Shown here: piece after piece, positions 8,626 to 18,400 of the stretch
Layout of the letters: every line of letters starts with the position of its first letter
Position numbering within the stretch: the stretch's first letter is position 1
DNA from: Mucilaginibacter sp.
GTDB lineage: Bacteria > Bacteroidota > Bacteroidia > Sphingobacteriales > Sphingobacteriaceae
Assembly: GCA_025352225.1 (NCBI GenBank)
Contig: JANXTT010000065.1
Location: 44,801 to 108,800 of the forward strand
Reading direction: 5' to 3'
DNA length: 64,000 nucleotides
Translations under genes and position numbers: made by a program
The notes under the pieces: model-generated
Seen by the model: only the letters and a program-made list of their open reading frames with translations
Database searches by the model: none
What the model was told of the DNA's origin: nothing

Positions 8626-9033
8626 TAAGGTAAGGTTTAAGTTTAATCTAACTCAATGTACTGATTAAAAACTAATTGATTATATATTTATACTCAAATT
8701 CAATATCGGACATTAGTTCGAGCCGACTAAATCAATGTAGCATAGCGAAATTGGTGCGAGCTAAGCAAACGGTCTTTGCAATAGAAGCGAATAACACGGC
8801 TGCAAAGTATCTGGGACAAACAACTGGCACTGTGATTGAGGAGTCGTTCGCTTCGGCGAAGGCGAACCTAATGATCGTTTTATTCTTTTGACGGCGACGG
8901 TTCCCGTTATCTTCTCATAATGCAGAAGCCTTAGCCGCGGTCAAGCATGGGCGTTTGGCGGGCTTGGTAAGTAACTGATTCTTCTACAATCTCTTTTCAC
9001 TGTTCTAATTTGCTTAGTTTTACCAAAGTAATC
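8626..9033. other. Intergenic region with a bulged hairpin and no convincing gene
   Basis: Divergent spacer between the DUF6119-like and AbiTii genes. A hairpin-like GTTCGC...GCGAAC (about 8845-8866) is present. A 71-codon frame at 8676-8891 has no start context and no family resemblance. Some fragments read as if once coding, so a decayed gene is possible. Confidence 0.35.
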
Positions 9034-9942
9034 ATGAAACTAATCAGCGATATTATAAATGAATTAATGGACCATGCTCATCCCATTGCAGGTCCGTTAT
9101 TAAAAACAAAGGTTTTGGCAGCCAGAATTGGCAATGCCGAATTATCGGCTTGGGTGGATAATGAAATCAACGGTTATTGTGAAAATGGTAATACGCCTGA
9201 CTACAGGCGGTCGTCCGGCATTTTAATGGGAACATTTGTAAACGGCAATAAACAATACAGCCGAGCGCAAGTGCCTTTGGGTGATATTACCGATGAGGAA
9301 CGTCATTTGTTAACAGATTTTGTTATTAAAGACAGCATTAGTTCAGTTGAGAAAATGCAGGAAAGTAAGGATTTAAAAATAAGTGTCAGCGCCGACGCTA
9401 AAGCTTTTATAGAACATTCAGTTAGAAGCTTAGGTAATCGTTTTTTTGAGATCCTGGTCGTTTATATAGATGTTCCCTCAGCTTTATTTGCCAATATCCT
9501 GGCCATTGTAAGATCTAAATTACTTGATTTTATGTTGGCTATTGAGCATGAGTTTGGTCAGGAAACAGAACTGGAGGATCTACGCGCAAAGAACAAATTA
9601 ATCAATCAAATTATGCATACTACAATAAATAATAACGGTGACGGTAATGTCATTAATACCGGCACTAATGCTCGTATATCTGCGAGCAATACCATAATCA
9701 AAGGTAATGCGGAAGCGTTAAAACATACCTTAAAAGAACATGGTGTTCAGGATCAGGATATAGATGACCTTCTTTTAGTTATAGATGAGGTACAACCTGA
9801 GCAGCCTAATACTTATAGTCCAAATGTTGCTCAGTGGATAAAAAATATGGTGGGTAAATCATTGGATGGTACCTGGCAAATTGGTATTGGAGCAGCAGGC
9901 ACATTACTGGCGGAGGCTTTGACTAAGTATTACGGATTATAA
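9034..9942 (+). CDS. AbiTii-domain protein with C-terminal hydrophobic tail
   Basis: 302 residues from ATG 9034. A TTG-initiated extension at 9010 is possible but adds only MLSFTKVI. Residues about 1-70 carry the AbiTii pattern: DIINELMD, PLLKTKVLAARI, ELSAWVDNEINGY and a P-DYR motif. AbiTii is named after the lactococcal AbiT abortive-infection system. A middle helical region ends in a low-complexity linker containing GNVINTG. The C-terminal 85 residues contain a helical pair and a glycine/alanine-rich hydrophobic segment (IGIGAAGTLLAEAL) that may insert into a membrane. It converges with a second AbiTii gene 20 bases away. Confidence 0.75.
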   Translation: MKLISDIINELMDHAHPIAGPLLKTKVLAARIGNAELSAWVDNEINGYCENGNTPDYRRSSGILMGTFVNGNKQYSRAQVPLGDITDEERHLLTDFVIKDSISSVEKMQESKDLKISVSADAKAFIEHSVRSLGNRFFEILVVYIDVPSALFANILAIVRSKLLDFMLAIEHEFGQETELEDLRAKNKLINQIMHTTINNNGDGNVINTGTNARISASNTIIKGNAEALKHTLKEHGVQDQDIDDLLLVIDEVQPEQPNTYSPNVAQWIKNMVGKSLDGTWQIGIGAAGTLLAEALTKYYGL

Positions 9943-9962
9943 ACGTTATCTCTTTGCGCTAA

Positions 9963-10673
9963 TTAATTACGAGTAACATCGATTTCTGTACCTGAGCCGG
10001 TATTGATCACATTGTTATGCCCTTTATTGATGACTTCAGTCCGAAAATAATTGTTAACCACGTTGTTATTGACGGCTTGATCTGTTTTGAAAGGAACAAG
10101 GTCAATTTCGAAGCTATAAGTTTCAGCAAGCTGCATACAGAAACCTAGCAACCTTGACCTTACGGTACTCAATATTTGAGGTAAGATATTGGCATTGGCA
10201 AGAATTATTGCACCTGTAACTGTTACACCGCCGTCAACGCGGTATAATTTTGATGCTGCTGGTTGAATTTGTGTGACCATCTCCATGGGCAATCCCGTCA
10301 TCAGGAGCTGGTTTTTTACCGGATCAGTGTTCTGGGTCATATGTTCTAATACCCGGACTCCGTCAAAAATCGTATGATATCTCATCCGTTCATTTAGTGG
10401 AGCCGGCAGCATGGAAATCGGCAATTCTCGATTTGTTTCATCTCCATATGCGGTTTGCAAGTTAATTTTTAAAGTAGCAATTCCTTTACGGTAATCAGGC
10501 GCCTCCATGCCTTTATAACCGCTGATCTCAGCATTGGTGTAGTTAATTAGTTCTTCGTTTTTGATCATTCTACCAAAGTAATTCAGCTTAAAAAGTGCAC
10601 CTTCCAAGGAACTTTTGACGTCAATCAGGTCATTAATTACGTCCTGTAAAATAAAAGTTTTGGTTTCGCTCAT
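9963..10673 (-). CDS. Second AbiTii-domain protein
   Basis: 236 residues. The N-terminus repeats the AbiTii pattern (DVINDLIDVKSSLEGALFKL, ELINYTNAEISGY, APDYRKG). The protein stops shortly after a linker with NNVINTGSG, so it lacks the helical and hydrophobic C-terminal module of its convergent neighbour. The two proteins share the N-terminal fold and the NVINTG linker but are otherwise diverged. The start at ATG 10673 is supported by the family N-terminus. Role in defence is inferred from the domain and neighbours only. Confidence 0.72.
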   Translation of the reverse strand: MSETKTFILQDVINDLIDVKSSLEGALFKLNYFGRMIKNEELINYTNAEISGYKGMEAPDYRKGIATLKINLQTAYGDETNRELPISMLPAPLNERMRYHTIFDGVRVLEHMTQNTDPVKNQLLMTGLPMEMVTQIQPAASKLYRVDGGVTVTGAIILANANILPQILSTVRSRLLGFCMQLAETYSFEIDLVPFKTDQAVNNNVVNNYFRTEVINKGHNNVINTGSGTEIDVTRN

Positions 10674-10980
10674 GTCTGGTCGGCTTAAAAATGAAATTTT
10701 TACTGTGAATTTCGTAAATTAATCCAATATTATGGGTTAATATTAACTAATATCTTCATGTCTGAAAAATAGTCGCAGAAATTGAATATAACTGGCTTCC
10801 GCAACATATAAGAATTGGTCAAGTGTTTGAATAAAAACGTCTGGCTAAAATTGCAGCTAACATATACAGGTCAATAGCGAAATTTTATAATTATTAATCT
10901 CACAGGAGCATAAATTACAAATTACACGTTTTTATATTTTATAAAATCAGCATCAAAATAGTGGCTATTAAGGATAATTT
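10674..10980. other. AT-rich gap upstream of the second AbiTii gene
   Basis: No gene seen. It presumably holds the promoter of the minus-strand AbiTii gene. I could not identify a clear TAnnTTTG/-33 pair. Confidence 0.4.
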
Positions 10981-11010
10981 AAAAGCGGAATAAATGACTA
11001 TTCCGCTTTT
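10981..11010. terminator. Terminator after the GH95 gene
   Basis: Perfect 12-bp arms AAAAGCGGAATA (10981-10992) and TATTCCGCTTTT (10999-11010) with a 6-base loop. It lies just past the minus-strand GH95 stop and could also stop rightward transcription. Confidence 0.85.
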
Positions 11011-11020
11011 AATTATTAAT

Positions 11021-13642
11021 TTACCTGTTACTAGCTTGTTTTATAACTATTCCAGATTTAGTTTGGTTACCATAATATAGCGTTACTACATACGTGCCTG
11101 GAGCGGTGTTAATTTGTATGGTATTGGTATGCTCGCCGGCTGATAGTTGTTGTGCATCACTCTTATAAGCTGTAGTGGCATTTAACAAATTGGATACAAC
11201 GAGCCTTACACTACATGCCGTTTTTAAATTATATTTTACATTTAATGTATTTGAAAATGGATTGGGATAAACTACAAAATTTACAGAATCGGTTTTGGAT
11301 ACTGGGTTTGCCTTAATAATTAAAACGGTATCTGATGGCATACTAACCGATTTAAATGAACTGGCAGGTGCTGCATTTTGTACAAATACTATCCGTGGGT
11401 CGGTTTTAATATTAACTAATTTACCCATCACCCTCACTTCGGGTGTTTGCCCGTTTAATGATCGGATTGTAGCTTTTTTCAAGGTATGATTCGTCCATTG
11501 TATATCAACTTCGTATCCACCACGTGCTCTCATACCCAGCACATTTCCTTTATCCCACGAAGTTGGTAAGGCTGGTAAAATATCAATAAAACCAGTATGG
11601 CTTTGCAAAAGCATTTCGCCAAAACCGCCAAAGGGATAGTCATACAATGTAGGAAACCCTAAACCCAATGAAGCCACTGACTTATCCCCATCAAGTAACC
11701 TGGCCCACATGCCTGCTTTATCAGGATGATAACCACCACCTTGCCTCAACTCTAATGACTTAATTGCTGCTTGAAAAAATTGCTGGTTTTTATCTTTACT
11801 GATCTGGCTTAATGGCCATACAGATACTAAGTGCGAGGCATGCCTGTGGGTAGGTTCCCATTCTTTAAAATCTACCGACCACTCTTGCAACTGGCCTTGA
11901 GAGCCTACTTGAAATGGAAGTAACTTAGGCAAGGTAGCCTCTAACTGATTTCTAAAAGTAACATCTGTGTTTAGGATGGTACTTGCCTTAATGCAGTTTT
12001 CAAATAGCTCTTTTAAAAAGGCCATATCCATAGTAGAACCCATGCTTACTGCTACCCGGTTACCCTGAGCATCCAAAAAATGATTTTCTGGAGAGGTTGA
12101 TGGTGAGGTTACAAGGAAACCATTTTTGTTTTTAACCAACAGATCAAGGGCAAATTCAGCTGCGCCTTTCATTACCGGGTAAGCTTTAGTTGCCAAATAG
12201 TTTTTATCCAAACCAAAAGCATAATGTTCCCAAAGATGCTGGCAAAGCCATATACCGCCCATTGGCCAATCGGCCCATGCGGGGTCGCCGGGGGCGATAG
12301 TACTCATGGCCCAAATATCTGAGTTATGATGTGTTACCCACCCATGAAAGCCATAATTTACTTTTGCCGTTACCGCACCCGCTTTTGACAGATCGCCAAT
12401 AAAATTTATTAAAGGCTCGGTAACTTCTCCAATGTTGGCAGGCTCAGCAACTGTATAATATTTTTCAGGGTTTTCATTCAATGTATAATTTGATGCATAG
12501 TGCGGTTGAATATCCCTGTTCCAAATTCCCTGTTCATTTCTGGGAGCACCGCCACCTGGCCGGGAGCAAGCTATTAAATTATAACGTGCCCATTGATAAC
12601 CCAGGGCATATTTGTTAACATTTTCGCCATTAATATCAACCCAAAGCCTTCTGAACATGCCTTGATGATCTACTATATGGTTTTCAAGCAGTGTTTGATA
12701 AGAATGCAATAAAGCTTTACTCATATAAGATTTTGCAATAGCCGAAGCATCTTTACCTTGCGTACCTGCTTCCATATCAAATCCATTAAAGCTGGTAGCT
12801 GCCGAAAATATTAAAACGGCTGTATCTGCTTTTGATATTTGAATATCTTGGTTAGTGGATTGAATAGTACCCCCATGGGTTTTTACATTAAGAATCGACT
12901 CAAAACGGATCCCCATTTTTGTATCAAATACTACAGTAGGGGTTACACTTATTGGTGCATGCCCTGTTAATGTAATTTCATTTCCGGCTACAGTAGTTTG
13001 ACCTTTTAACTGCGTATCCATATGGGTATCAAAATTTACAGCACCTTTTTGATCGCTGTAAATACGCATTACAATTACCTGTTCGGGGTAACTGGCAAAC
13101 GTTTCGCGGGTAAAATGCACGCCATTTACTGTGTAATGGGTAGTTACAATAGCGCGATCCAAATCAAGTACATTACTGTAATTACTAAAGGCAGTTTGAC
13201 CTGGAAAATTTAGATACAGGTTTCCTAATGGCTGGTAAGACTCCGAAGTTGGGCCTTCCATTCTCCTGGCCAATGCATCAGCGTTTTTATAATCAGAAGC
13301 GGCAAGTGCAGTACGTACCTGGGTTAAAACTTGCTGAGCATTAGCGTTTTCATAATGATGTGGAGTGCCAGACCATAAGGTAACATCGTTTAAGCATACC
13401 AATTCAGACGCTACACCACCAAAAACTTTGGCCCCCAACCTGCCATTTCCTATAGGGAACGCTCCAGCAAAATCATTTACACTGGTAGGTTGGTTGTTGG
13501 TTAATTTAAGTGTTTGCCATGCACCTGGCTTAGGGCTTATTTGCGCATGGCTTAAACTTACAGATAACAATAAATAAATAAAAAACAGAAGGTTTGGTAC
13601 AACGGGCAACTTTGTTGCTATGTACTTGAATTTACTTTTCAT
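11021..13642 (-). CDS. Secreted GH95-family glycosidase (alpha-L-fucosidase/galactosidase type) with T9SS tail
   Basis: 873 residues. A signal peptide ends at SLSHAQ. The GH95 N-terminal beta domain is clear (WQTLKL, AFPIGNGRLGAKVFGG, LNDVTLWSGTP), then the helical barrel with GWVTHHNSDIW, DWPMGGIWLCQHLWEHYAFG and PSTSPENHF, the segment expected to carry the general acid Glu. The usual block before EMLLQSH (an IDGNFG-type loop carrying a conserved Asp in typical members) is missing: LYDY joins PFGGFGEMLLQSH directly. The last 85 residues are a T9SS sorting domain (VYPNPFSN ... GTYVVTL). GH95 enzymes release terminal fucose or galactose. It is the last gene of the locus behind SusC/SusD. Confidence 0.85.
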   Translation of the reverse strand: MKSKFKYIATKLPVVPNLLFFIYLLLSVSLSHAQISPKPGAWQTLKLTNNQPTSVNDFAGAFPIGNGRLGAKVFGGVASELVCLNDVTLWSGTPHHYENANAQQVLTQVRTALAASDYKNADALARRMEGPTSESYQPLGNLYLNFPGQTAFSNYSNVLDLDRAIVTTHYTVNGVHFTRETFASYPEQVIVMRIYSDQKGAVNFDTHMDTQLKGQTTVAGNEITLTGHAPISVTPTVVFDTKMGIRFESILNVKTHGGTIQSTNQDIQISKADTAVLIFSAATSFNGFDMEAGTQGKDASAIAKSYMSKALLHSYQTLLENHIVDHQGMFRRLWVDINGENVNKYALGYQWARYNLIACSRPGGGAPRNEQGIWNRDIQPHYASNYTLNENPEKYYTVAEPANIGEVTEPLINFIGDLSKAGAVTAKVNYGFHGWVTHHNSDIWAMSTIAPGDPAWADWPMGGIWLCQHLWEHYAFGLDKNYLATKAYPVMKGAAEFALDLLVKNKNGFLVTSPSTSPENHFLDAQGNRVAVSMGSTMDMAFLKELFENCIKASTILNTDVTFRNQLEATLPKLLPFQVGSQGQLQEWSVDFKEWEPTHRHASHLVSVWPLSQISKDKNQQFFQAAIKSLELRQGGGYHPDKAGMWARLLDGDKSVASLGLGFPTLYDYPFGGFGEMLLQSHTGFIDILPALPTSWDKGNVLGMRARGGYEVDIQWTNHTLKKATIRSLNGQTPEVRVMGKLVNIKTDPRIVFVQNAAPASSFKSVSMPSDTVLIIKANPVSKTDSVNFVVYPNPFSNTLNVKYNLKTACSVRLVVSNLLNATTAYKSDAQQLSAGEHTNTIQINTAPGTYVVTLYYGNQTKSGIVIKQASNR

Positions 13643-13826
13643 AAGGTTAGATTTAATTTTTGGTTTTTGATAATTCGCAGGATGTTTTTTGTGGAAGTAA
13701 TGTAATACTTCCGAGCTTTTCCTTACTAAATAAGGCTTATTTTTAGATTGTCTTTGATGTTTCTTTCTTCATAAATTAGTGTTTAAGTGAATTATTGGTT
13801 TATTTTAGATTATAGCTTAATGGCCA

Positions 13827-13880
13827 AAACAGAAAACAATCAGGCTGTGGTTTTTACACTCGCCTGGTTATTTTCTGTTT
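13827..13880. terminator. Long inverted repeat between SusD and GH95 genes
   Basis: AAACAGAAAACAATCAGGC (13827-13845) pairs with GCCTGGTTATTTTCTGTTT (13862-13880), allowing G-T pairing. It probably attenuates or ends susCD transcription before the GH95 gene. Confidence 0.65.
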
Positions 13881-13909
13881 AGAATTACTTAAATCAGTAG
13901 TTACGGCTA

Positions 13910-15439
13910 TTACCAGCCTGGTGTTTGGGTTAGCCCTTTGTTTAAATTTAATGCATATTGAGGAATAGGAAGAAGTTCTGGACTGCTGGTAGCTTTACCC
14001 ACAGTTGCTAAAGCAGTTTTCCATTTACCCATCCTTATTAGATCAATTTTTCTAACCCCTTCAAAGAATAAATCCCACGATCTTTCTTTTAATATAGCAG
14101 CGTTAAATGCATCAGCAGAAATTACGTCGGCGGGGGCTAAATTACCTATTGCTGCTCCGCCATGTGCCAGACGAACCTGATTTACAAAGCCCTGAGCTTC
14201 GGTAGTAGGGCCACTTTGCTGATTAATAGCTTCTGCCAACATTAATAATACGTCGGCATAGCGTATAATAGGCATATCGTTTCCTTGCCATGGATTAGCA
14301 CTTGCATCATCCTGAGCTGGATATTTTACAATTACAGGGCCGGGCATGTTTGTGCGGTTCCTTACCATACCCAAGGGGTTTGTATAGGTTGCAACCAGCA
14401 TAGCATCTCTTCTTTTGTCTAAGGGATTAAAACTATCATAAAACTGCCATGTACCTGTCATTGCACCTCGTGGGCCAGCCCATCCTCCTTTTATAGTTGA
14501 GCCATTGGTTCCATTAAAGTCGCTTGGTAAGCAATACCATGGCCATGCGTTGAATTGTGGAGCAAGGTTATTATCAGCGGCTAGTGCCGGCTGACAAACA
14601 ATTGCCCAAATGGTTTCATCGTTCTTTTCAGTTGCTTCTTTAAAAAGACTACTGTAATCCTTTACAAGACTATATCCTAATGTTAAGATTTTTCGGCCGG
14701 CTTGTTCTGCCGCCTGCCAATTTTTTTCGTTAAGGTTTAGACGCATTAAAAATCCCAACGCTAACCCTTTATTAAATCTCCCATATGCAGCTTCCTGGCC
14801 TTTACCCGGAAGATTGTCGCCGGCAAAACTAAGGTCAGCAGCTATAGCCGCTACATAGTCTGCTCTTGAAGGACGGGTAAGATTATCCTCAGCATTTGTT
14901 CCAATTTTACTTGGATCAAGAATTACAGGTAGCGGGCCATACATGTGTAATAAATAATACATTGTTATGGCTCTTCCTGTTCTTACTTCTGCTATGTATT
15001 CGGTTTTAACAGCAGTAGGTAAATTTGATTTCTGCAGATCATCAATAATTTTAGTCATTCGGGTTATATACCTAACTTTTTCAAAATGACTTTGCTGATC
15101 CTGGGTCTTTAAAAAAGAAAAATCAGCAGTAGTAAACCCAGCAAATAACCCTCCCCAATCTGTAAACGAGGCGATTAAATCTGTTGGGCCATCAAACTCA
15201 ACTACATGGCCGTATTCATAAGAAAAAAAGAAATTTGTTTTCTGACCATTGGCGGCTGCATTATAATACTGGTATCTACCACCAAATGGTTCATAAGTTG
15301 CCAGCGTATATAAATTCCAGTCGGAATTGGATTTAGGGAAAACATCAGGTGTAAGTTGACCCTTAATTACCGGATCAAAATTTTTATTACATCCACAAAA
15401 TAACAACATACTGAATGATATAAGGAGTATCTTTTTCAT
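13910..15439 (-). CDS. SusD/RagB-family glycan-binding lipoprotein
   Basis: 509 residues. A lipoprotein signal with lipobox LLFCGC puts the acylated Cys at position 16. The SusD-like N-terminal region and TPR helices follow, with typical sequences such as TEYIAEVRTGRAITMYYLLHMYGPLPVI, MPIIRYADVLLMLAEAINQ and the C-terminal KERSWDLFFEGVRKIDLIRMGKW. SusD proteins cap a SusC transporter at the outer membrane and bind the oligosaccharide. It is 18 bases downstream of the SusC gene and surely co-transcribed. The glycan is unknown; the linked GH95 enzyme hints at fucose- or galactose-decorated material. Confidence 0.95.
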   Translation of the reverse strand: MKKILLISFSMLLFCGCNKNFDPVIKGQLTPDVFPKSNSDWNLYTLATYEPFGGRYQYYNAAANGQKTNFFFSYEYGHVVEFDGPTDLIASFTDWGGLFAGFTTADFSFLKTQDQQSHFEKVRYITRMTKIIDDLQKSNLPTAVKTEYIAEVRTGRAITMYYLLHMYGPLPVILDPSKIGTNAEDNLTRPSRADYVAAIAADLSFAGDNLPGKGQEAAYGRFNKGLALGFLMRLNLNEKNWQAAEQAGRKILTLGYSLVKDYSSLFKEATEKNDETIWAIVCQPALAADNNLAPQFNAWPWYCLPSDFNGTNGSTIKGGWAGPRGAMTGTWQFYDSFNPLDKRRDAMLVATYTNPLGMVRNRTNMPGPVIVKYPAQDDASANPWQGNDMPIIRYADVLLMLAEAINQQSGPTTEAQGFVNQVRLAHGGAAIGNLAPADVISADAFNAAILKERSWDLFFEGVRKIDLIRMGKWKTALATVGKATSSPELLPIPQYALNLNKGLTQTPGW

Positions 15440-15457
15440 TTTTTTAATTTTTAAGCG

Positions 15458-18400
15458 TTAAAAATTTGCGTTTACACCTAGGGAAAAGGTTCTGGCCATT
15501 GGATACGGCGCTGTAGAGCCATATGCATTATTTATTTCGGGATCGAATATTTTATAGTTAGAAATTACAAACGCATTCTGCATATCAACATACAATCTGA
15601 GGCTGTTTATATGTCGTTTTAATGCTGGCGATGTAAAAGTGTAGCCTGCCGTTATATTACGGCATTTAATAAAATCTCTTTTTATAAGATTAATGTTTGA
15701 GGCAGCATCTAACCCCAATAATGCTTCATTATAAGCTGCCCCCGGGAAATTTCCGGCAGTATTGGCGGTACTCCAGGCATTTTTTAAACCATCGGAGCCT
15801 GCAGAAATAGGCGATAAGAAAGAAACTACATCTCTGTAACGCGCTGCATAATCATTTCCCCAAGCCCCTGCTTGCCCATAAAAGAAAACATTTAAATCGA
15901 CGTTTTTATACTGAAAAGTATTACCAAGGCCGATGATGATGTTGGGATCCATGGAGTGTTTTACTACATCCTTGTAATCTAATTTATTATCACCATTTTG
16001 ATCTACAAATATAGGTGAGCCAGGTTTGGTTGCACCAGCAGGCTGAAAAGCAGGAACTTGCTGGCCAATTTGTAAAATGCCATTAGTAGCGTAGGTGTAT
16101 ATTGTGTTAACCGGGTCTGTTACGCCAATATAAGGGCTTAAACCTACGTTTGCAAAGCGCTCTTTCCAACGGTAATCATAATGGGTAATATTAATGTTAG
16201 TATTCCATTTAAAATCCTTTTTTTGTATATTAACAGTATTTAAACTTAAATCAAAACCGGTTCGTTGTTGTGCAGCACCGTTTATTGGGGCAGTACCAAT
16301 TTGCGATAATGGAGAAGTAGAACTAACCAATAACAGATTGGTTATATTTTCATTATACCAGTCAAATGATCCTGTTATGCGGCTATTAAAAAATCCAAAA
16401 TCAAACCCTGCATCTAATGTAGTGGTGGCTGGCCAGGTAAGATTAGGGTTGTTTAAAGCAGTAAGTAAATATGGAATATTTATTATGCCATCGCCAAAAA
16501 CTATTGCAGTACCAGCAGCAACGCCGCTTGATAGTGGCAGAATGCTTCCGCCTGATGAATAACCGCCATACGCACTGGTTGATAGGCCGGTTAAATCGCC
16601 TGTTTTACCGTAGCTGGCTCGTAGTTTAATTAAGTCGATCACTTTTATACGCTTAAAAAAGGGCTCACTTGATAATTTCCAGCCAATAGATGCAGAAGGG
16701 AAGTTTGCATATTTTTTATCAGGGAAAAACTTATCCGAGCCATCGCGCCTTAAACTCAATGATAAAAGATATTTATCAAGATAGTTAAAATTGGTTCGTG
16801 CAAAAAACGAGCGCTCTTTATCGTAACTTGCATTAGAACTTGCTTTTGGATTTTGACCCGAACCTATATTATCGGTATTGATGGGATCAAGTATGTTAAT
16901 GGCTTGCACAGAAAAACCGGATAGATCTGTCATATATTGCCCTATACCTGCAACGGCATCTAATTGTAAATCGCCAAAGCTCTTTTTATATGACATTGAA
17001 GCTTCTAAGGTTTGCTTTTCCCTTTTTGATTCTCCAAGAAATGCTTTTGAAGTTTTTGTTAATGCAAAATAAACTGTTGAAGGAATATAAAAATTACGAT
17101 TTGCCGTTTCACTATTATTACCATATAACAATTTGGCTGTTAATGTATTGGGGATTAGCGTAAAATCTGCAGATAAATTGGTGAGCAGGGTATTATATAT
17201 AGTTTTATCTGCAATTGCAAGTTCAGATACTGGGTTTGGAGCAGACAAGCCACTAAATATGGTGTAATCGCCATTAGCATCCCTTATTGGTAAATAAGAT
17301 GGGTATGCAAGCGCAGACTGGAGCGCATTAAACCCCTGTGAATTAGAAAGATCCTTCTGATTCCCAGCCGAAGGGTTTAAGGTTGTATTCTTACTTCCAT
17401 TTGTACTGGCATTTAACGAAACAAAATCGTTTAATTTAAAAGTCAGGTTCATCCGCCCGGTGTATTTCTCCAAATTAGATCCTTTAAGGGTACCAACCTG
17501 ATTGAAATAATTACCCGAAAAAAAGTAAGTAACTTTTTCAGCCCCTCCGCTTATACTCAAATTATGGTTATCAATACTTCCGTTTCTTAATATCTCACCT
17601 ACCCAATCGGTTCCAACACCAGCAGATTGAATTTGTTGAGCTGTGAACTTAGGTGTATAGCCGCTTAAACTAACCGCAGTTGTACCGAAAGGTGTCATAT
17701 TATTATCTGCAAGATATTTATCCTGGCTTAACTGGTTAAAATAGCTCATATAATTCTGAGCGTTTAATGGCTTTAGATAAGGCAGGGTTTGGGAACTTGA
17801 TCTGCTTCCGTCATAGCTCACGCTCATTCTTCCGGCTTTACCTTTTTTTGTAGTTATCAGTACTACACCATTACCAGCCGTTACCCCATAAATTGCCGCA
17901 CTTGCATCTTTAAGTACTTCAATTGATTCAATATCATTTGGATTAATACCTGCCAAAGCTCCACGATGCCCTCCAACAATAGAATAATCCCCATTACCAG
18001 GGTCTAATCCACTATTAGGGTAAACTATACCGTCTACAACGTAAATAGGAGAACCCTTACCACGTATGGATAAATCAATTTGCCCATCAGGCTCAGCACT
18101 TTGTTGGGTAACCTGTAAACCGGCGGCACGGCCAAATAAAAGGTCGGGGATACTACTACTGGCAGCTTTCTGGATTTGTTTAGGATCAATTTTCGAAATA
18201 GCAGTAGTAAGATTTCTGCGCGATGAGGTTCCATAACCTATTACAACAACATCATTCAAGGCGTTAGCGGTGGGCAATAGTGTAACTTTTAGTGTGGTTT
18301 TTGTTCCAACTAAAACTTCTTGAGTGGCAAAACCGATAAAGGAAAAAACAAGTACAGCTTTTTCATCCGTAACATTTAAAACAAAGTCTCCATTTCCGTC

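Noticed and set aside
8712..8720. GTTCGAGCC shared with the tRNA-Asn T-arm, a possible att copy
   Set aside because: Only nine identical bases, followed by unrelated sequence; not enough for an att repeat.
8676..8891. 71-codon plus-strand frame between DUF6119-like and AbiTii genes
   Set aside because: No start context, reads through a hairpin, no recognisable domain; at best a decayed fragment.
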